Positions 33,971-45,623 are shown, numbered from the stretch's first letter. The stretch is DNA of 64,000 nucleotides from CAMREV01 sp051656125 (GCA_051656125.1 JBOGBH010000052.1:1-64000), one strand, 5' to 3'. Notes: generated from the letters alone by a model not told the origin. Translations and numbers: made by a program.

Positions 33971-33999
33971 TATAAATATATTCAAATATGGAGGAATAT

Positions 34000-34930
34000 A
34001 TGAATAAAAAAGTAAAAATGACTTTACTAAGTTTAATGCTTGGTGCTTCAATTGCAGGAATTGCTACAACAATTGTTAGCTGTTCAGCATCATCAACGAA
34101 CGAAATAAAAATTGAATATAGTTCAACATTAATAAGTAATGTAACTAAGGACTTAACTCAATTTTTTGAAAAAAATGAAAGTTATAAAAATAAAATAGAT
34201 GCATATAACAATATTCTTAATAAAAACATATTACCAGAATCAACTTTATCAATATTAAAAAAAGAAATAACATTCAAAAATGATGGAAATACCATTGCAT
34301 GAGATGATGCTGTGACTGGATTAGAAATAACTGGTCCATCATTTACACAAGTAGGTAATGGAGATATTGAGCCTATATCAATAAAATTATTAATAAATAG
34401 TAGTTTTGTTGTTCATGGTAGCTCTGTAAATAATGTAACATTTAAAACTGGAACGCTAGGCAATGTTGGTATTATTCCTATATTTGCTCTTACAGAACAA
34501 AACAAACAATTTGAAGATCAATTATCAAGTGCTTTAGATGCTATATTGGATAGTAAAAAAACATATCAAGAAATGAAACAAACATATGATAATTGAATTG
34601 CTGATCCTTTTAAAAATTTACCAAAGTCAATTTTGGATATGTTTAGAAATAATTTTAGGTTTGAAACAGGAGCTGGTATAGCACTATTTTTTGACAACAT
34701 AGTTGAAAATTTAGAATTTGTAAGTAAAACTAGTTATCCTAGTGAACCATATAAAAAGATTCCTGACTTTAAGATTACTATTAAGCTTAAAAACGATGGA
34801 TATATATTTACTAATCCAGAACAAGAAGAAATACTAACAATAGAAAATATTGTTATTAATTCTCAAACAAAATTAATTGATACTAGCATCGATAATGTAA
34901 ATAATACAAATATTGAAAAAGCTTTTCTTG
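34000..34930 (+). repeat. Duplicated block, copy 1
   Basis: About 930 bp covering the start of lipoprotein 1, highly similar at DNA level to 36742-37675. Similarity falls sharply just after the sequence encoding NTNIEKAFLDY. Confidence 0.75.
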
Positions 34931-36504
34931 ACTACCTTAATCCAAACAGTGATGCTATTGTTTATCAAGAAGTAAGAGAAAAATTTAATGATATGATTGA
35001 ACCAAACGGTATAATTCCTGATAGCATTAAGAATGCAATTATTCAAAACATTCAATTAAATCTTTTTGGTTATAAACCAATTCCATCATTTGATGACATT
35101 ATTGCTACAGTAAAAATTGAAACTAAAGGAGAGTTTCCTAAAACTTCTAACACTTCTTTACCAAGTATTACTATCAATTTTACTTTGAAACCAAATTTTC
35201 AAAGTTTAGATGATTCAGTGGTTAGACCTATTGATGTTAATTTAAGTAGGATAAAAAGTGGGCGTGTTAAATATGAAGTTGTAATTAACTCGAATTTAGA
35301 GGAAATGTTTAGAAATCAATTATATTCATCTTTAAAAACTTATGCAACATGACAGGGAATGCAAAAAGAATATGATCAAAATTGATCTAGTTTTGATAAA
35401 TTACCACTAGAAGCTCAAAAAATAGTTAAAGACAATATTTCTTTCAAACCTATTGGTCTTAATGAAGGTGATGTTGATTTAGGTATTGATGATTTAACTT
35501 CTTTTGATGATATTATTAATAACATTTCTTTTAGCAAAGGAAAATTTCCAAAATATGGAGAGGACATTGATTCTATTGATTTAGAATTAAGTATGATTGA
35601 TAGCATATTCTATGTTAACAATTCAGGTGATAACACAAATAAAATTCAAATTACAAGTGGTGTTATTGGTGTTGCTAATAGACCAATACTTATTAATGTT
35701 GATGAAAAAGAATTTAATAATGTATCTAATAAAATTCAAGAATCAATTTCAAAAGATTTTCATCATGAAAATAAAAAAATATATGAATCTTTAAACTCAT
35801 TAAATGATTTTGATTCGAACATTATTGAAGCAATTGAAAAAAGTTTTAGTTCTACATATCCTGAAACTTTCAGATTAAATGATATTGTTGAATCTTCAAC
35901 AATTGATAAGTCTGCTTATCCAACTACTACAGATACTAAAATTGATAAATTTTCTATAGAAATTACATTGAAAGAAAAATTCCTAACTCAAAAAAATGAT
36001 CGAAAAATTTCAATTGATTTATCTGGATTAATGAGTAGAGGAAAATATCAAACCAAAATTCGTGTAAAAGGTAATGTAAATCAAACTGTTGAAGAATATT
36101 TTACAAATTTTTTAAATGATCAAGTTTTACTTTATCTTGTTCCTGCAGCAGGAACGCCTGAACAAAGACTTGTCCGAATGAGATCAAATTATACATCAAT
36201 TTCAAGTTCAAGTGGATTTGGTATGAACAAAATAAAAGAAGCATTATGAACTCACATAGAATACTTAAACATGTCAACAAATAGTTTAATTCCTATTTCA
36301 TCGACTAGCCAATTTGATTCTTATTTTTCTTTAACTACAATAATTGGAGCTGTTCCAGATTCTGTAAATGATAAATTCCCTCCAGTAACAATAAAAATAA
36401 CATTTAAAGATAATAATTTTGTTTGACCGGATAACACTAAAACACTTCAAATTACAACTAGTCCATTAAAGTCAGCATTAGAAAATATTCCTCCTTTCTT
36501 ATAA
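34000..36504 (+). CDS. Modular surface lipoprotein 1
   Basis: 834 residues with TGA as Trp. GGAGG precedes the ATG at 34000. The signal peptide has a basic NKKVK start and a hydrophobic core, and ends in TTIVSC, so Cys28 is the predicted lipidated residue. The remainder is about six modules of roughly 130 residues, each with a helix, W or Y, LP..I...I, a P-rich beta step and I.I.LK..F/Y. The modules resemble those in the signal-only proteins at 1-5494. The first 310 codons are nearly identical to lipoprotein 2. It is probably a surface antigen or adhesin; the ligand is unknown. Confidence 0.85.
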
Positions 36505-36544
36505 TTTATTAAATTTTTAAAATATAAATATATAAAAAATAAAA

Positions 36545-36591
36545 ATTTAATTTATCAAAGTTATTTATTAGAAACTTTGTAAATTAAAATT
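36545..36591 (+). terminator. Imperfect hairpin after lipoprotein 1
   Basis: Arms around tttatcaaagtt and aactttgtaaa pair over about 17 nt with a bulge. No clear T-run follows, so termination is uncertain. Confidence 0.4.
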
Positions 36592-36707
36592 AAAAATATA
36601 ATTTTATATTTTCTTTTGCAAATAATATAGGTATTGATTAATAAACTAAATTAAAAACTATTAATTTAAAACAAAAAAAGCTTTATAAACATATTTTTAT
36701 ATAGTGT

Positions 36708-36713
36708 TATAAT
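36708..36713 (+). promoter_or_regulatory. -10 box of lipoprotein 2
   Basis: TATAAT lies 29 nt before the ATG at 36742 in the context ttatatagtgtTATAATtaa. Confidence 0.55.
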
Positions 36714-36741
36714 TAATAATAATAAATACATGGAGAAATTT

Positions 36742-37675
36742 ATGAATAAAAAAGTAAAAATAACTTTACTAAGTTTAATGCTTGGTGCTTCACTTGCAGG
36801 AATCGCTACAACGATCGTTAGTTGTTCAGCATCATCAACGAACGAAATAAAAATCGAACATAGTTCAACATTAGTAAGCAATATAACTAAAGACCTGACT
36901 CAATTTTTTGACAAAAATGAAAGTTATACAAATAAAATAAATGCATATAACAACATTCTTAATAAAAACGAATTACCAGAATCAACTTTATTAATATTAA
37001 AAAAAGACATTACATTTAAAAATGATGGAAACACTATTGCATATGATAAGGTTGTGACTGGATTAGAAATAACTGGTCCATCATTTACACAAGTAGGTAA
37101 TGGTGATATTGAACCTATAACAATAAAATTATTAATTAATAGTGATTTTGTTGTTCATGGAGACTCTGTAAATAATGTAACATTTAAAACTGGATCACTA
37201 GGCAATGTTGGTATAATACCTATAGTTGCCCTTACAGAACAAAACAAACAATTTGATGATCAATTATCAAGTGCTTTAGGAAATATATTGGATAGTAAAA
37301 AATCTTATCAAGAAATGAGACAAACATATGATAGTTGAATTTCTGATCCTTTTAAAAATTTACCAAAATCAATTTTAGATATGTTTAGAAATAATTTTAG
37401 GTTTGAAACAGGAGCTGGTACAGTACCATTTTTTGACAACATAGTTGAAAATTTAGAATTTGTAAGTAAAACTAGTTATCCTAGTGAACCAAATCAAAAG
37501 ATTCCTGATTTTAAGATTACTATTAAACTTAAAAACGATGGATATATATTTACTAATCCAGAACAAGAACAAATACTGACAATAGAAAATATTGTTATTA
37601 ATTCCCAAACAAAATTAATTGATACTAGCATTGGTAATGTAAATAACACAAATATTGAAAAAGCTTTTCTTGATT
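36742..37675 (+). repeat. Duplicated block, copy 2
   Basis: Matches 34000-34930 with few differences, then diverges. This suggests recent duplication or gene conversion limited to the 5' third. Confidence 0.75.
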
Positions 37676-38835
37676 ATTTTAACCCATCAGATGAAATTGT
37701 TTCTTACCAAGAGGTAAGACAAAAATTTAATGATATGATGGGTGAAGGTAAAACTATTCCTAATGAAATTAGAAATGCAATAAGTCAAAACATTCAATTT
37801 AATCTTTTTGGTTACAACCCATCACCGCAATTTGATGATATTATTGATACAATAACAATTCACCCTCTTGGAAATGCTGAGTTTCCTAAAAAAGCAAATG
37901 CTTCTTTGCCAAATATTACTATTAACTTCAATATAAAGGACCAATATTTTACATCTATAGATGAATCATTGTTAAGACCAATTGAAATTAATTTAAGTAA
38001 GGTTAAAACTGGATTTGTTGAATATGAAGTTACTATTGATCCAAATTTAAGTGGTGATTTTCAAAGATATATAAGAAATATTTTGGATGCTGCTAAAACA
38101 TGACAAGATCAAAAGGGAATTTTTGATTATTTTGATAGTTATGAGAGTTTGCCATCAGATGCTAAATCATTAGTTGAGAGTGGCATAAAATTTAATGCTG
38201 TTGGTATTAAAGAAGGAGAAATTGATTTAGGTAATGGAGTTTTAAACTCAAATAAATTCAATGATAATGTAAAAAGCATTTCATTAACTAAAATGAATGA
38301 ATTTCCATTATCTGGGTCAGAAATTGGAACCATTGATTTAGAACTGGAAATGGTTGATAATATATTCCATTTTGACGATTCAGGTAAACGTTCAAATAAA
38401 GTTTATTTTCAAAGCCTACCTTTAGGAGGCGTTAACAAACCAGCACTAATTAATGTTAGTATCTCTGGATTGGATATAGCAAGAATATCTATCGATGTTC
38501 AAAGGTTAATTGATAGTGACAACATTAATACAAATGCGGATGTTTATAATCGATGAAATAAAATGTCAGATTTTGGTCCCGAAATTGAAAATCTTATTAG
38601 AAGCAGCATAAAAATTGCATTTAATGGACATCCAAGCTCATCTCTAGATTCAATCCTTTTTGAACAACCAACAATTGTCAAATATCATGAATATCCTAGA
38701 GGAGAAAATGTGCCAATTAAATTGTCTATAAAATTAACTTTAAGTGCAAGATTTGTGCAACCTGGTTATGAAGTACCTGGATATAAAAATGAATTTTTAA
38801 TTGAATTAATTGGATTAAAAAGTAAAGGTAGTTAA
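36742..38835 (+). CDS. Modular surface lipoprotein 2
   Basis: 697 residues. It has the same signal peptide as lipoprotein 1, with lipobox IVSC, and Cys28 predicted to carry the lipid. It has about five modules, one fewer than its neighbour. The first 311 codons are nearly identical to lipoprotein 1; after that identity falls to about half, although the module pattern continues (LP..I, F..ID..I, P.I.IN). ggaga precedes the ATG. It is followed by a strong terminator. Tandem, part-identical lipoproteins are a common basis for surface variation in mycoplasmas; that role is inferred. Confidence 0.85.
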
Positions 38836-38876
38836 TTAGAAACATATTGATAAAACAAATATCATATACTAAATTT

Positions 38877-38910
38877 AAAAATCTCAATTATTAAATTAAT
38901 TGGGATTTTT
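38877..38910 (+). terminator. Terminator after lipoprotein 2
   Basis: 14-bp arms AAAAATCTCAATTA and TAATTGGGATTTTT, with one G-T pair, then T residues. Confidence 0.82.
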
Positions 38911-38986
38911 TAATTAATATAAATAATGATCATTTTTTAATTTTTTAAAATAGAAATAAAATATAATATATAAAATAGGATTATAT

Positions 38987-39628
38987 ATGAAGATTATTGA
39001 AGGTTCTTTACTTGCATTTAGTAAAAATATTAGTGAAATGATTTCACAACTTATTACTTTAAGGAATTCGGGAATTAAAAATATCCATTACGATGTTATG
39101 GATGGTATTTTTGTACCAAATACTGCTTTCTTTGGAGAAAATCTAGCTTTAATCAAAAGTATGGGCTTTACAATTAGTGTTCATTTAATGGTGACTGATG
39201 TAGAAAGCTATATTGATTTTTTTATTAAAGAAGAAATTGATTACCTAACATTTCATTGTGAAGTATTAAGTAATTTAGAATGTTTTCGACTAATTAAAAA
39301 GGTGAAAAATAGAAATATTAAATGTGGCATAGCATTTAAACCTAATACAAGTGTTAATGATGTAATCGATTTAATAAACTTTTCAGACATAATTACAGTG
39401 ATGTCTGTAGAACCAGGTTTTGGTGGGCAAAAATTTATCATAAAAACTTTGGATAAACTTAAAGAAATAAGAAGCTATAATAAGGATATTATTATTCAAG
39501 TTGATGGTGGTTTAAATCTTGAAACCTCTGAATTAATTAGTGAATATGCAAACTTTTTTGTCATGGGAACTTATTTAATAGATAATATAAATAATTGTGA
39601 ATTTATTTCAAAAAGATTAATTAGGTAA
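38987..39628 (+). CDS. rpe: Ribulose-phosphate 3-epimerase
   Basis: 213 residues, a TIM barrel. Key strands are IHYDVMDGIFVPN near residue 34 (catalytic Asp and metal site), SVHLMV near 64, TVMSVEPGFGGQKF near 135, and QVDGGLN near 168, with the second catalytic Asp. It interconverts ribulose- and xylulose-5-phosphate in the pentose pathway. It is followed after 4 nt by the degenerate HAD gene. rpiB is elsewhere in the window. Confidence 0.95.
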   Translation: MKIIEGSLLAFSKNISEMISQLITLRNSGIKNIHYDVMDGIFVPNTAFFGENLALIKSMGFTISVHLMVTDVESYIDFFIKEEIDYLTFHCEVLSNLECFRLIKKVKNRNIKCGIAFKPNTSVNDVIDLINFSDIITVMSVEPGFGGQKFIIKTLDKLKEIRSYNKDIIIQVDGGLNLETSELISEYANFFVMGTYLIDNINNCEFISKRLIR

Positions 39629-39632
39629 AATA

Positions 39633-40499
39633 ATGAAAAAATCAAACTTTGATGGAAAGCCAATTTTAGTTATTACAATAAATGGTGAACCTTTGTTAGA
39701 CATCCATTCAGAACAAAAGAAAACTTTTTATAATTATCTTTTATCATTATCTACTAGATATAAACTAATACTTGTTACAGATATGCCCCAATCAAAAACG
39801 AAAACTCTTAATAAAGAAATAGGATTAAAAGATGGATTTATTGTCAATAATTGTGGTTCATCTATTTTTGATGTTAAACATAATGAAATAATTTCAGTCG
39901 ATAATATGAAAAAAAGTAAAATTCTTCCAATTTATAGACAAGCACTAATAGCAGGCGATAGTGTTATTTTTCATACTCAAAATACAATTTATATTTATAC
40001 TCACTATGTAAAATTATTGTATTACTTTGTGACTTCATTTAAAGGAACAAAGGTCGAACTAATCCAAAACTATGATGATGGAATTAAAAATCTAATGAGA
40101 AATAAAGTAGAAGCATTAGAAATTTACAACACTTTCTATGACATATCAACAATCTTTAATAGAAATGAAAAAATACATTCAATATGTGAGAATGAAAATT
40201 TAGTATATAATGAATTAAATAGTTCAAGATTGTTAATCATTGAATCTTGTATTAATAATGCAATTAATTTAATTATGGAAAAAGTAAACATGCATTTTAC
40301 TGAAGTTTACTTAATTAACTTAACTAATATATTTCATAATCAAAATATTTCAAGTTCATATGAATATCAAACTAACACTACAATGGAAGATTTATTTGAA
40401 AATAAAACTTTTCAAATATTTGATAATGAACTTAAAAACATTATTATTGAAAACAATTTTTTAAGCATTGAAGAAGTAGAATTATTTGAAAAAGATTAA
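39633..40499 (+). CDS. Degenerate Cof/HAD-like protein
   Basis: 288 residues. The outline of a Cof-type HAD protein is visible: a first strand ILVITINGEPLLD, a second LILVTDMPQ, then IVNNCGSSIFD matching the IxxNGAxIxD block. The catalytic motif DxDGT is replaced by T15-I-N-G-E, and no GDxxND motif occurs near the C-terminus. Phosphatase activity is therefore unlikely. It sits between rpe and a degenerate RNase J gene in one close run. Confidence is good that it is a real gene (clean 288-codon frame), moderate for the family. Confidence 0.7.
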   Translation: MKKSNFDGKPILVITINGEPLLDIHSEQKKTFYNYLLSLSTRYKLILVTDMPQSKTKTLNKEIGLKDGFIVNNCGSSIFDVKHNEIISVDNMKKSKILPIYRQALIAGDSVIFHTQNTIYIYTHYVKLLYYFVTSFKGTKVELIQNYDDGIKNLMRNKVEALEIYNTFYDISTIFNRNEKIHSICENENLVYNELNSSRLLIIESCINNAINLIMEKVNMHFTEVYLINLTNIFHNQNISSSYEYQTNTTMEDLFENKTFQIFDNELKNIIIENNFLSIEEVELFEKD

Positions 40500-40518
40500 T
40501 TTTGCAAAGGAATAAAAT

Positions 40519-42201
40519 ATGTCGGTTATAAATTTTTTCGGATTAGGTGGTTTAGATGAAAAGGACAAAAGATGTTTTGTTCTTGGAGTTGATGAACAAT
40601 ATTTTGTTTTTAATATGGGAATATCAATACCTAGCTTTTCAAGATTAGGTATTAAAAAAATAGCTCCTGACTTTTCGTGAATAGAAAAAAATAAAAATAA
40701 AATTAAAGGAATATTTATATCTTCTGTTAATTTTGATAATGTTGGTGGATTATTACACTTAAATAATGTTATTAAAGATATACCAATATATACTTCAGAA
40801 ATAGGTAAAGTTATTTTAGAATCTTTCTTTAACAAGAATAGCATGAAGAATATTAAAAATTATTCTGATTACATTGTAAAAGTTGTTAAGCCATTAGAAG
40901 AAATTAAACTAGGTCATTCTTCAATTACTCCCTTTCTTATTTTAAACAGCTCTCCTAATTCACTTGGTTTTGCTTTTAATACCAAAGATGGCTTTGTTAT
41001 AATTTTAGATGATTTTATGATTGGAACAGAAAATGAAAAATGTTATAAAAATAATATTTATCAAATAAACCAAATTACAAAAAATAATAATCTGTTGCTA
41101 ATTTCATCTGTTGGTAATATTTCAAAACCATACGGCTTTACATCTCCAAACCATGACTCAATGCCATATATTGAAAAAGAAATAGATGTTTTTGAAAATA
41201 GAAGAAACATCATTGCTTGTTATGACTCAGATCTATTTACAATTTTTAGAATAATTAAGTATGCACAAAAAATGCAATTAGGATTTTCAATTCATAACAA
41301 TGTTTTATACAACCTAATTAATAAATTTATTTCAACTGATGTTCTAGATTGTAAGAAGCTATTATTTTTTCCAATTTCTAAGGTAAGTAAAATGGAAAAA
41401 GGAATAATTTTAATTGCTTACAATAAACAAAAAATATTTAATACAATTACATCTATTTGCACAAACAATGAAGAATTTATTATTCCAAAGAAAAATGATA
41501 AATTTATTTTAGCAATGCCAACAACAAGTGGTTTTGAATCAATCGAAGCAAATGTAATAGATTTAATTGCTTCAATTGATCTTAAATGATCTAAACTACC
41601 TAGAAACATTTTAGAAATGAAAGCTTCATCAGAAGATCATAAATTATTAGTTGACATAATAAAACCAAAATATATTATTCCCACTTCAGGTTTATACTAT
41701 GAATTTTTAGATTATAAAAATATTGTAAAAGGAAATGGTTGTGAGGAAAATAATATTTTACTTTTAGAAAATGGGCAATCAATTATTTTTGAGAATGGCA
41801 CTTACATTAAGGGTAAAACTAAATGAATGGAACTTCAAGAAAAGTACTTAGGTACTAATCAAGAATTTGGTGATGTTAATGCTTCTTTACTAAGCGAAAG
41901 AAAACTAATGTCTGAAAATGGAGTTGTATTTATTTCTGCACTTATTAAAAAGGGTAATAACAACATAGAAGTAACTAACTTTGATTTAAGTACGTATGGA
42001 GTATTATCAGATACTGATTTCATGAAAGAAAACTTAGATAAATTAAAAGAAAATTTAATTCAAATGATAATTGATGGATATAAAGACAAAAATATTAGTC
42101 AAAAAGAATTAAAAAATTCACTTAAAAAAGTGACATCAAAATTTTATGAAAAAAACATTTATAAAACACCACTAGTTTTATCAACTCTTATTGATAGATA
42201 A
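40519..42201 (+). CDS. RNase J-like protein lacking the metal-binding motif
   Basis: 560 residues, the length of RNase J. The frame follows the family outline: MSVINFFGLGGLDE at the start, IKGIFISS.....NVGGL near residue 65, and the C-terminal EDHKLLVDIIKPKYIIPTSGLY, which matches the RNase J segment before the last histidine. The HxHxDH metal motif is replaced by SSVNFDN. The SGHA-type motif is also changed (ASSEDH). It is probably a non-catalytic partner, as RNase J2 is partly in Bacillus. AAGGA precedes the ATG. Which true RNase J it would pair with is outside the window. Confidence 0.8.
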
Positions 42202-42248
42202 TTAGTCAAAAAATATATAAAATATTTGTATATTTTATAAAAAATGTA

Positions 42249-42254
42249 TATAAT
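42249..42254 (+). promoter_or_regulatory. -10 box of rpmE
   Basis: TATAAT within tatataatatatt, about 55 nt before the ATG, in an otherwise gene-free 107 bp. Confidence 0.4.
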
Positions 42255-42308
42255 ATATTATGTTTAATCATTAGCAAAACTAATAATTACATTTCATATG
42301 GAGCAATA

Positions 42309-42611
42309 ATGAAAAAAGATATTCACCCACAATCAAAAGATGTAAACTTTGTTTGTTCTTCTTGTAACTCTGAATTTAAATTTAAATCTACAATAAAAGA
42401 TGACAAATTTACTATTGATGTTTGTGGTAAATGCCACCCATTCTATATGGGAAATTTATCTTCACAACAAGTAAGAGGAAGAGCTGAAAAATTCTCTAAA
42501 AAATTTGAAGCTGGCAAAAACCAGATTAATTCTACTACGACTAAAGATACTAAGTCTGATAACAAGAAAAGCGAAAATAAAAAAATTATTAGATCTTTAG
42601 ATAGTTTATAA
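42309..42611 (+). CDS. rpmE: 50S ribosomal protein L31
   Basis: 100 residues. It begins KKDIHPQ and has two zinc-type cysteine pairs, CSSC and CGKCHPFYMG, as in the zinc-binding L31 form. The last 35 residues are a low-complexity K/S/T/D tail longer than usual. A terminator follows at once. Confidence 0.93.
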   Translation: MKKDIHPQSKDVNFVCSSCNSEFKFKSTIKDDKFTIDVCGKCHPFYMGNLSSQQVRGRAEKFSKKFEAGKNQINSTTTKDTKSDNKKSENKKIIRSLDSL

Positions 42612-42612
42612 G

Positions 42613-42645
42613 AATATGCTTCAATTTAAAATTGAGCATATTTTT
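42613..42645 (+). terminator. Terminator after rpmE
   Basis: Arms AATATGCTTCAATT and AATTGAGCATATT pair with one bulged base, followed by TTTTT. Confidence 0.8.
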
Positions 42646-42668
42646 ATTATATAAAATAGGGGGGATAC

Positions 42669-43748
42669 ATGAGCTACAACAAAAAATTATTTTTATCGCT
42701 TTCAAATATTGAGACAAAATATAATTCATTAACAAAAGAATTAGAATCATTAACTAATGATTTTAAAAAGATGGCAGAAATAAATAAAACATTAAAAGAT
42801 CACTCAAAAGTAATGGAAAAGTTTCAAGAATATAAAGCTGTTGTTCACACTATTGATAATGTTGATAACCTTTTAAAAGAAGAAAAAGATCATGAAATGA
42901 TTGAATTAATAAAAACTGACTTTGAAGAAGCAAAAAGCAAAGTAGAATCTTTAGAAGAAGAATTACAAATTTTACTATTACCAAAAGACGTGGATGATGA
43001 AAAAGATGTTATCTTCGAAATGAGACCTGCTGCCGGTGGTAGTGAAGCATCAATCTTTGTAGGAAATATGTATGAAGCATATATGCGTTATGCCCAATCA
43101 CAAAATTGAAAAGTTGAGGTAATTGAAAGTGCAATGGATACTTATGGATATTCATTTATTTCATTCTCAATCAGTGGATCTGAAGTATATTCAAAAATGA
43201 AGTTTGAATCGGGTGTTCATAGAGTTCAAAGAGTACCATTAACTGAATCAAAAGGAAGAGTGCATACTTCAACAATTACTGTGGCTGTTTTACCTGAAGT
43301 AGATGATGTTGAAGTTGAAATAAAAAAATCAGATCTTAGAGAAGACTTATATTGCGCATCTGGTGCTGGTGGTCAACACGTTAATAAGACTCAATCAGCA
43401 GTTAGAATCACTCATATACCGACAGGAATAGTTGTAGCATGTCAAGAAGGTAAATCGCAACATTCAAATAGAGATACAGCGATGAAACTATTAAGATCTA
43501 AACTTTATGAAAAGATGAAACAAGATCAACATGATGAATTAGCAGGACTTAGAAAAAACCAAGTAGGTAGCGGAGAACGTTCTGAAAAAATAAGAACATA
43601 TAATTACCCTCAAAATCGTGTTACAGATCATAGGATTGGTTTATCCCTTAATAAATTGGATATTATTATGCAAGGTGACTTTAAAGAAATAATTGACGCC
43701 TTAATTGCTGATGACCAAACTAAAAAAATGTCTAACTTGGAATTCTAA
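42669..43748 (+). CDS. prfA: Peptide chain release factor 1
   Basis: 359 residues, start after a G-rich ribosome site. The stop-codon recognition PxT motif is PLT in RVPLTESKGRVHTST near residue 200, and the catalytic GGQ lies in SGAGGQHVNKTQSAVR near 235. RF1 reads UAA and UAG; with UGA reassigned to Trp, RF2 is not needed, and none is seen here. It overlaps prmC by one base; PrmC methylates the GGQ glutamine. Confidence 0.97.
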
Positions 43749-44575
43749 TGACTTTCAGAGAATTAATTGATGATTCATTAAAAAAACATTCTGAATTATC
43801 AAAGTCAAATTTATTAAAAATAATTTTCTTTTTATCTAAAGAAAATAAAAATAATGAGTTATTAAATCTAAACATTAATAATGAAATAGATTTTGATTTA
43901 GAAAAGTTTAATAAAATCATTAATAAATTTTTAAATAAAAAAATACCATTAGAATACATAACAAAATCTTTTAATTTTTATAACATCGAATATTATATTG
44001 AAAAAAAAGTTTTTATTCCAAGGGATGAAACAGAATTTTTAGTTAGTAATATTATTAAAAATTATAAAAATGTTCCAAACTTAAAGGTTCTAGATATTTG
44101 TTCTGGTTCTGGTTGTATTTCTAATACCTTACAAATAAATTTGAAAGATGCAGAAGTATACGGCTTAGAAAAGAAAAGAATGCCATTTAAAATTGCAATT
44201 ATAAACAAAAACAAATATTCTTTAAAAACCAATTTTATTAAAGCAAATATTTTTAAATGAATTAAAAAAAATAATATCAAATTTGATTTAATAATTTGTA
44301 ATCCGCCATATATTTCAAAAGATTACAAATTAGATAAATTAGTTTTAAAAGAACCAAGAGCTGCCTTATTTGCAGGAAATGATGGACTTTTATTTTATGA
44401 ATTTATTATAAAAAATATTAATAGCATTCTTGATAAAAAAGGCACTTTAATATTCGAGATTGGTTTTGATCAAAAAGACAAATTGATAAATATTTTAAAA
44501 CAAAATAATTTAACGAATTATAATTTTGAAAAAGATCAATATGGATTAGATAGAAATTTATATATTAAATTGTAG
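43748..44575 (+). CDS. prmC: Release factor glutamine methyltransferase
   Basis: 275 residues. IPLEYITKSFNFY near residue 64 and VFIPRDETEFLV near 85 are PrmC landmarks; the SAM motif is VLDICSGSGCISNTL near 116 (usually GTGSG); the catalytic NPPY is in IICNPPYISK near 180. It methylates the GGQ of RF1, encoded just upstream with a 1-nt overlap. Confidence 0.94.
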
Positions 44576-44580
44576 GTTTT

Positions 44581-45129
44581 ATGAAAATTATTAAAGAAAG
44601 TAATATATTAGAAATTATTGAAAGTATTAATGAAAATAAAATTATTATTTTACCAACCGATACACAAATTGCAATTATTTGTAAAGATGAAAATAAAATA
44701 TATGAATTAAAAAAAAGAAGTAAAAATAAAAAATTAATTAAATTTATTTATGATTACAAAAATAAAAATTTTAGCAATGAGTTTATTTTATTAGCTAATT
44801 ATTTTTGACCAGGAGCATTAACAATAATCGAAAAGAAAATATCTTATAGAATGCCAAATAATTCATTATTAATTAACATTTTAAAAGAAGTAGATTTTGT
44901 TTATTCTTCTAGTGCAAATATTTCTGGAGAAGAACCTTTAAACAACACAATTAAATATCAAGAAGTATTTAAAGAAAGTTCATTAAAAAATGAAATAGTA
45001 ATAGTTCAAGGAAATTCAATAGAAACAATACCAAGTTCAATTTATGATTTAGATGAAAAAAAATTAATTAGGGAAGGAAAAATATCTCTAAAAGAAATAG
45101 AAAAAATATTAATCCGAAAAAACATGTAA
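44581..45129 (+). CDS. tsaC: Threonylcarbamoyl-AMP synthase (Sua5/YwlC/TsaC)
   Basis: 182 residues, the short TsaC form. ILPTDTQIAI near residue 24, KKRSKNKKLI near 45 (the KxR substrate motif), WPGALTII near 76 and SSSANISGE near 106 follow the family order. It makes threonylcarbamoyl-AMP for t6A37 in tRNAs that read ANN codons. It follows prmC, the common Firmicutes order. TsaB is encoded at 55116. Confidence 0.92.
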
Positions 45130-45188
45130 ATTATGGCAGTAAGAATTATTTTTATGCTATTATTTATTTATTAATTTATGAGGTTAAC

Positions 45189-45623
45189 ATGAGTAAAGAA
45201 ATAGATAACAAAAAGCTTTGAGAAGAAATCGAAGAATTAAAGAGAGATATTAAATTATTAAAAGAACAAAAAAATAATTCTAAAAGTAGTGAAAATGATT
45301 TTAATTTTTCATCATATAAAAATGAAGTTAATGAAGAAGATTTAAATAAGTTAATGGAATTTAAAAAAATAAAACCAGTTTGATTTATTCCAATAATTGG
45401 TTTCTTTTGATGTCAAGCAGACATTCAGATAAATGTTGAATCAATTGATAGAGGATTAGTTAGAAGTGAATATGTTAAATCAACATGAATTTTATTTTTA
45501 CCACTAATTCCTATTGCAATGATTTCAGTATTTATAAACCTTTGACCATTTCTAGAAATCTATGGAATTAGAGAATTAACTTATAAAAGAATAATGAAAA
45601 AGAAGTTGGTAAAAAATGACTAA
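45189..45623 (+). CDS. Hypothetical membrane protein with N-terminal coiled coil
   Basis: 144 residues with several TGA-Trp codons. Residues 8-35 form a charged coiled coil (EEIEELKRDIKLLKEQ). Two hydrophobic segments follow, around residues 64-76 and 99-121 (ILFLPLIPIAMISVFINLW), then a basic end. gaggtt precedes the ATG. Its stop overlaps the rpiB start by 8 nt (ATGACTAA). No family is recognised. Confidence 0.7.
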
